Part shown: one piece after another, positions 59,516 to 64,000 of the stretch
Layout: each line of letters opens with the position of its first letter
How positions within the stretch are numbered: position 1 is the first letter of the stretch
From: Anarhynchus alexandrinus
Taxonomy: Eukaryota; Chordata; Aves; Charadriiformes; Charadriidae
NCBI GenBank assembly: GCA_008711295.1
Contig: VUYV01000146.1
Location: 859,730-923,729, forward strand
Direction: 5' to 3'
DNA length: 64,000 nt
Made by a program: the position numbers and the translations under genes
The notes under the pieces: model-generated
The model's input: only the letters and a program-made list of their open reading frames with translations
Databases searched by the model: none
Told to the model about the DNA's origin: nothing

Positions 59516-62500
59516 AGCTTTAACTGTGCTATTTGTTATACAAATAAATATTGCAACAACCAGGAATAAAGGGTGAAACTGTTACTATAAGTCTGCCTAT
59601 AAGTCCCTATGGTGAAATGTTGTCTAAAGCTTCCATGTTTCTGGAAATAAGGAACTAATGTGGGTAAATTTTTTAAAGCTTAAAATATGCAAGCCAGAAG
59701 TAGGATTTTCCATCCACCTTTTGTCTAAGGGTTGAAAGATCCTCTTGCTGTTAAGTTTCCAAGCCAGCCTTTTCCAAAGAGGACGTTCTCACTATGTGCT
59801 GAGAAGACGGAACATGTTGAGTACATTGTCTTCACATACCTATCTGACCTATTATCTGCGTTAATTATCCACATGTATGCACATTTGCATATATAAACAT
59901 ATGCACTTACATGCATGCATATATACACATAAAAATTTCTATACACTTGTATATAAAGGTGGGTCTTTAGTACATGCTCAGAAGCATAAAGGAGGTAAGG
60001 TTTGAGCATGGTTTGAGTCAAGAATGAGTCCTGGAGGGGTTGAGCACTGCACAATTAAGGTTTCTCATGTTATAACTTAATCTGTCAATGAGTATTCTGA
60101 GCTTGTACCTCTGTAAACACAACAGGGATGCATGAAGTCCAATCCAAGTTAATCTAATAAGCATAATAATGACAGATAGACACTGGTTGCGGGACTTAGC
60201 ATGCTTAAATATTCTCTTAAGAGCACCCATTGACCCTGCAATATAAATATAGCCAAAGATCTATGTTCATATGCAGCTCTGAGAGTCTGAAAAAGAGTAG
60301 AACAAAGGGGCAACAGAGAGGGAAAAAAATGTGCTAGCCAAGTTAATGTCCACAATATGCTTCTGCTATAGGTGGGGAAGAGGGGAATTTAAGATACTGG
60401 AAATTTTTTCTCATGTGACTATTCATTTGTCCACCTTTATTTGCTGCCCCCTTTCTCTAGGCCTCTATGGTGTCTTCATGAAATTTTTGTGAAACATTTC
60501 AAAACCTTTTCATATGGAATATTTTCCTTTTCCAGTTGCATCTGAAAATGATTGTTTGAAAAATACGGACTAGTTAAATTATGCAATCTCCTATACTACT
60601 GAGTCTGCAAAATATTACAATGGTTTTGTGACGAAAGTCTGACACAGTTGCAATAAAGTACCCCTGTTGCAGGTATACTGCCCCTGTGTGAGAGGTTTTG
60701 ACAGTAAAATGATACATTGAGAAAGTATCTGTGTAAAAGACAAGAGGGTGAAAAGTGTAGGGCATGACCACCATAAATGTTAAGATTAAATTGGTTTGGC
60801 AGTTTAAAGTCAAGGTATGTCAGGATCTGAACAGTACCCCCAGGAACCGTCAATCTGTATTGATATGTATTCATATCAAGATTCAGATCTCAATGAGATT
60901 TCATCAATCCAGACCTCATTTTCTGTGCCAGCATTTCCTTTTCAGATGACAGCAGAGCATCTATTCCAAGGTTCAGGAATAGCTTGTCTATCTGCTAGGT
61001 TTTGTGCACCTGTACGCAAAAGAAAGTTTCTAATATTGGATCAGAAAATTTTTCTTCTTATTGCAGTAGAGAACATACTGCAAGGACTGCCATTGTTGCT
61101 GTATGACAAGGAAAATGTGGGTTGCAGAAAATCTGGAGTGCTACTGTGTCTTGGCTCATCCATACTCTGCCACCATCTGCATGCACAGTGCTGTGGCCTT
61201 GTGAGTAAAGGGGAAGAAGTGATTTGGGAATTGGATGGCTTGCTGTTAAGGGAACTACCAGAGAGAGTTTCATATATACTGTCTAGCTAAACTGAATAAA
61301 ACAAAACAGCTTTCTATGGAAGAGGGCTATAAAGATAACCAAAAGCATCATACCATTCAGCTGTTTGAAAAGGACATCAAAGCTCAAATAATGAATGTTT
61401 CCTTTTGAAGTATTTGGAGCATATATGAGAATGGTTTAAACTAAAAACTCACTTTCTGTGGAACAATGGGAGCCTTGAGATCGAAGCTGGAATAATATGC
61501 GCACATTTTGTTTTTCAGTGTATGTGTTTATTTTGGTTTTCATTTTCTTTCTATACCTTTTTTATTTAGCCTATTAGTATGGAAGATAGACCAGATACTG
61601 AAGCAACACAGAATTATTTTCTTCTTCTTAACCTATAACTTCCTGCACTTTTCTTCTCATTTCTTCATATTCTGTTACTCCAATCAGAACAAAATTGCTG
61701 TTGTTATTGATATCAAACAAGAAAACTGTGGAGGTTTAACCTGCTAGTTTCTTCTACAGTGGAAGTCTGGTAAGATCCTAATAAAAAGGTCTCAGCATAA
61801 GGGAGATCCTTTTTGTGTGCTGGTTTTAGAAATTAATATGATGAATAAGCTACCACTACTGTCATGTATTAAGAATGTCCTCATTATACTGTTTATTTAC
61901 AATACTCCTCAGTGTATCTAGGGATTATTAATACCTGCAGAGAGTCCTTCAGCAACAGGAGATTGCTTCTGGCATGGGAAAAAATGGGATGTGAAAGCAG
62001 ATGTTTCCATCCAGCAGATCTTGTCAGACAGAGGCCAAAGAGTGAATCCCATTGGTGCACCAGAAGAGCAAAAGTGCAAGCTACTTGAGCAACAAAAAAA
62101 AATAATCCCCCTTTTTAATATATATTGAATTTGATGGAAGGCTTCGGCTAATTTTTATGGGCATTGAGCTTGCATCATCAGTTTTTGTTACATGTCTGAG
62201 TCTGTGTGCCTATACCAGTACTGTGAAATCTGTTTTGCTACCCCGCATTTGCAGTTGGTATTGGAGGCACTCTGCCTGGGCTTATTATTTCTTGGGCAAA
62301 ATGCTAAATGTTATTCCAAGTTCCCTTCTTCCATGCGAACCAGTCATCTTCTAGTACTTGGTATAGTCTCTTCTTAAGGCTTGCTTGAAATAACAGGAAA
62401 GAAAGTGAAGAAAGAATCAAGGAATGGTAGGATTTCTGCTGGCAGGCAAGCATTTTTTAGCACCAGTGCTATAGTCAAGCTCTAAACACCCTGACAGATC

Positions 62501-64000
62501 TGACAGGAGGGGAACTATATGCAAGGAATTGCCACCAGTGTGAGGTTTACAGTGTGGATTGTCAGCACATACAGGTTTTCTCATGGGTTTAGGGGTTTAC
62601 GTATTAGTTCTGATACAGCCCCACTGCAGAATTGTTCTTCATACTGTTTCTAAACCTTATACACAAATTCTAAACCCAAAGCACCAAAAAAAGCAACAAC
62701 AATAAATTAGAAAACATTTGAAAGGTCTACTATTCTTAAGTGTCAGGTGATCCAGAAATCACAGCTCTCCTAGTTTCCCAGCATCAGAACCAGGCTGGTG
62801 TTTCAGTGGGTTTTAGATTAAGCTCCCTGTTCTTATTTGTTACCAACCTTCTGCCAGAGATGTTTTTCAGTCTATCCAAAGGTGTAGGTAGAGTAAGTTA
62901 AGAACACAATATCTTTTGTCCTACATCCTGAGAGATTGCTTCTACCCAACTCCTTGGAGTACCCAAAGTGAGGAAAATGCCTCTATGTACCTGTTTTTTC
63001 CAGGCCAGACAGTCTACTGTAGAATTTTTGGAATTAACATAGTGATAAACAAAATGAGAAACCCATTGCACCTACAGCAATTGTACTCTTACTAACCAGT
63101 GAAGAATTATCTGCTCCCAGTAACTTAATGTGAAACCTGTGGAAAAGCAATTCATTATGTGAAGATGCAAGTGATCAAATCTGCAAGAATAACAAACTGC
63201 ATATACCAATTAAGAACCCAAGCCATCTGGCCTTTCAGAAAGACTTGCTGTATCTCCACTTGGTGCGATAAATTAAAAACCTGTTTCTATGTGCATACTC
63301 AGGCCAAATGCGTTTTCTTCAAAAATATCTGCTGTCTTAGCCACTCATTAGGTCAATCAGGAGTTTTTTATCTTGTTGTGGTTACTGTTCTGCATCCTCC
63401 ACATTCGCAGTTGACATCACCTCATGCTCAAGTAGATTATGATGTGAAATTCAGTGCTTTCTTTTCACAGTAAGAACTGTCTCTACTCTTCTGTAGTGAG
63501 GAGTCACAGTCCTTGAGTTTCACCATTAGATAGAAAGAATTTCCTAGAACTGGCACTCTGACGATTAAACTACATTCTCCCTGAATAGTTATTCACAGCT
63601 CCAGTTTTCTTCAGCAGTTGAAACCTTTGGATATATAACAAAGCTGTATCCACCTCACTACTGCATGGAACCTCCAACCCCAAGCTAGGCACCTGTACGC
63701 TTTCTACGAGGGACTTGCCTGAAGTAATCAGTAAAAGATGATAAGGTAGAAGTGGGACTTGAACAGCCAAGTGTGACTTGGAGTGGGACACCTCCTTCCC
63801 CTCAGTATCGGTAGCCAGGATGTTTCTCCTTGAGTTACAGATCCAAGTTTTTCTTACACAAAACATAATGTCAAGCTAGCACCCATTAATCCTGTAGTTA
63901 GAGAAACCATCTTGCTGTGTTGAGAGAAAGAATTTGAATTTGGCTTTCCAGTAACAGTGCTATCATCACCTGCTGATAGACCAGTGTGCACTAGGCTCTC
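59516..64000. other. Unique DNA to the window end, no gene recognised
   Basis: AT-rich unique sequence, with alternating purine-pyrimidine CATATG/CATGCA-rich DNA at 59872-59956. The longest non-repeat frame of the window lies here (plus 60817-61290, 157 codons), without a recognisable domain, signal peptide or splice context. No transposon is recognised. Confidence 0.45.

Noticed and set aside
59872..59956. Functional element in the CATATG/CATGCA-rich patch
   Set aside because: Looks like alternating purine-pyrimidine simple sequence. A similar patch occurs near 36305-36340 and nothing links them.
1..64000. CRISPR arrays, operons, riboswitches or other bacterial-type systems
   Set aside because: The DNA is clearly vertebrate. 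No regularly spaced repeats, ribosome-binding sites or compact gene arrangement are present.

Overview
The window looks like intergenic or intronic DNA from a bird. The main evidence is the retrotransposon content: ten or more CR1 LINE copies ending in the avian CR1 3' signature (ATTCTATG-type octamers), plus three families of short LTRs that I recognise from neoavian genomes. Species and chromosome cannot be read from the sequence. I found no convincing host protein-coding gene, rRNA, tRNA or CRISPR array. Nearly every long open frame is either a decayed CR1 ORF or chance.

Layout. 1-4676 is a set of nested transposons: an LTR (family A, 783-4676) holds a second solo LTR (family C, 1020-4321, with a perfect 5-bp target duplication), which holds a CR1 (about 1451-4110). 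A further piece of LTR A lies just upstream at 493-642. 4677-11473 is mostly unique and carries one complete solo LTR A (8248-8813). 11474-18308 is a 3417-bp segment present twice, head to tail, separated by one undetermined base (14891). The copies are nearly identical; I saw only two substitutions. Each copy carries a 2.4-kb dead CR1, a 100-bp CR1 sliver and the start of a third CR1. This looks like an unmerged haplotype or contig overlap rather than a biological duplication. 18309-24490 is the end of that third CR1 followed by unique DNA.

24491-24607 is an AT-rich array of perfect 14-bp palindromes abutting an LTR (family B, 24608-about 26240), which is itself split by a minus-strand CR1 (24823-25817). 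26241-39517 is long unique DNA with short simple repeats. 39518-45478 holds four plus-strand CR1 copies, the last (about 43840-45478) with much of its reverse transcriptase still readable. 46405-47010 is a second LTR B. 47861-48090 is a long polypurine tract. A CR1 scrap (50231-50335), a pentanucleotide repeat and a 37-T run follow. 58296-59515 is an ancient minus-strand CR1. The rest to 64000 shows nothing I can name.

No functional interplay between genes can be described. The biological content is a record of insertions (LTR A, then C, then CR1; LTR B, then CR1), internal deletions and coding decay. Every CR1 I could follow carries frameshifts, stops or lost catalytic residues, so none appears able to move. 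I did not find a previously undescribed system. The most consequential observation is the probable false duplication at 11474-18308.
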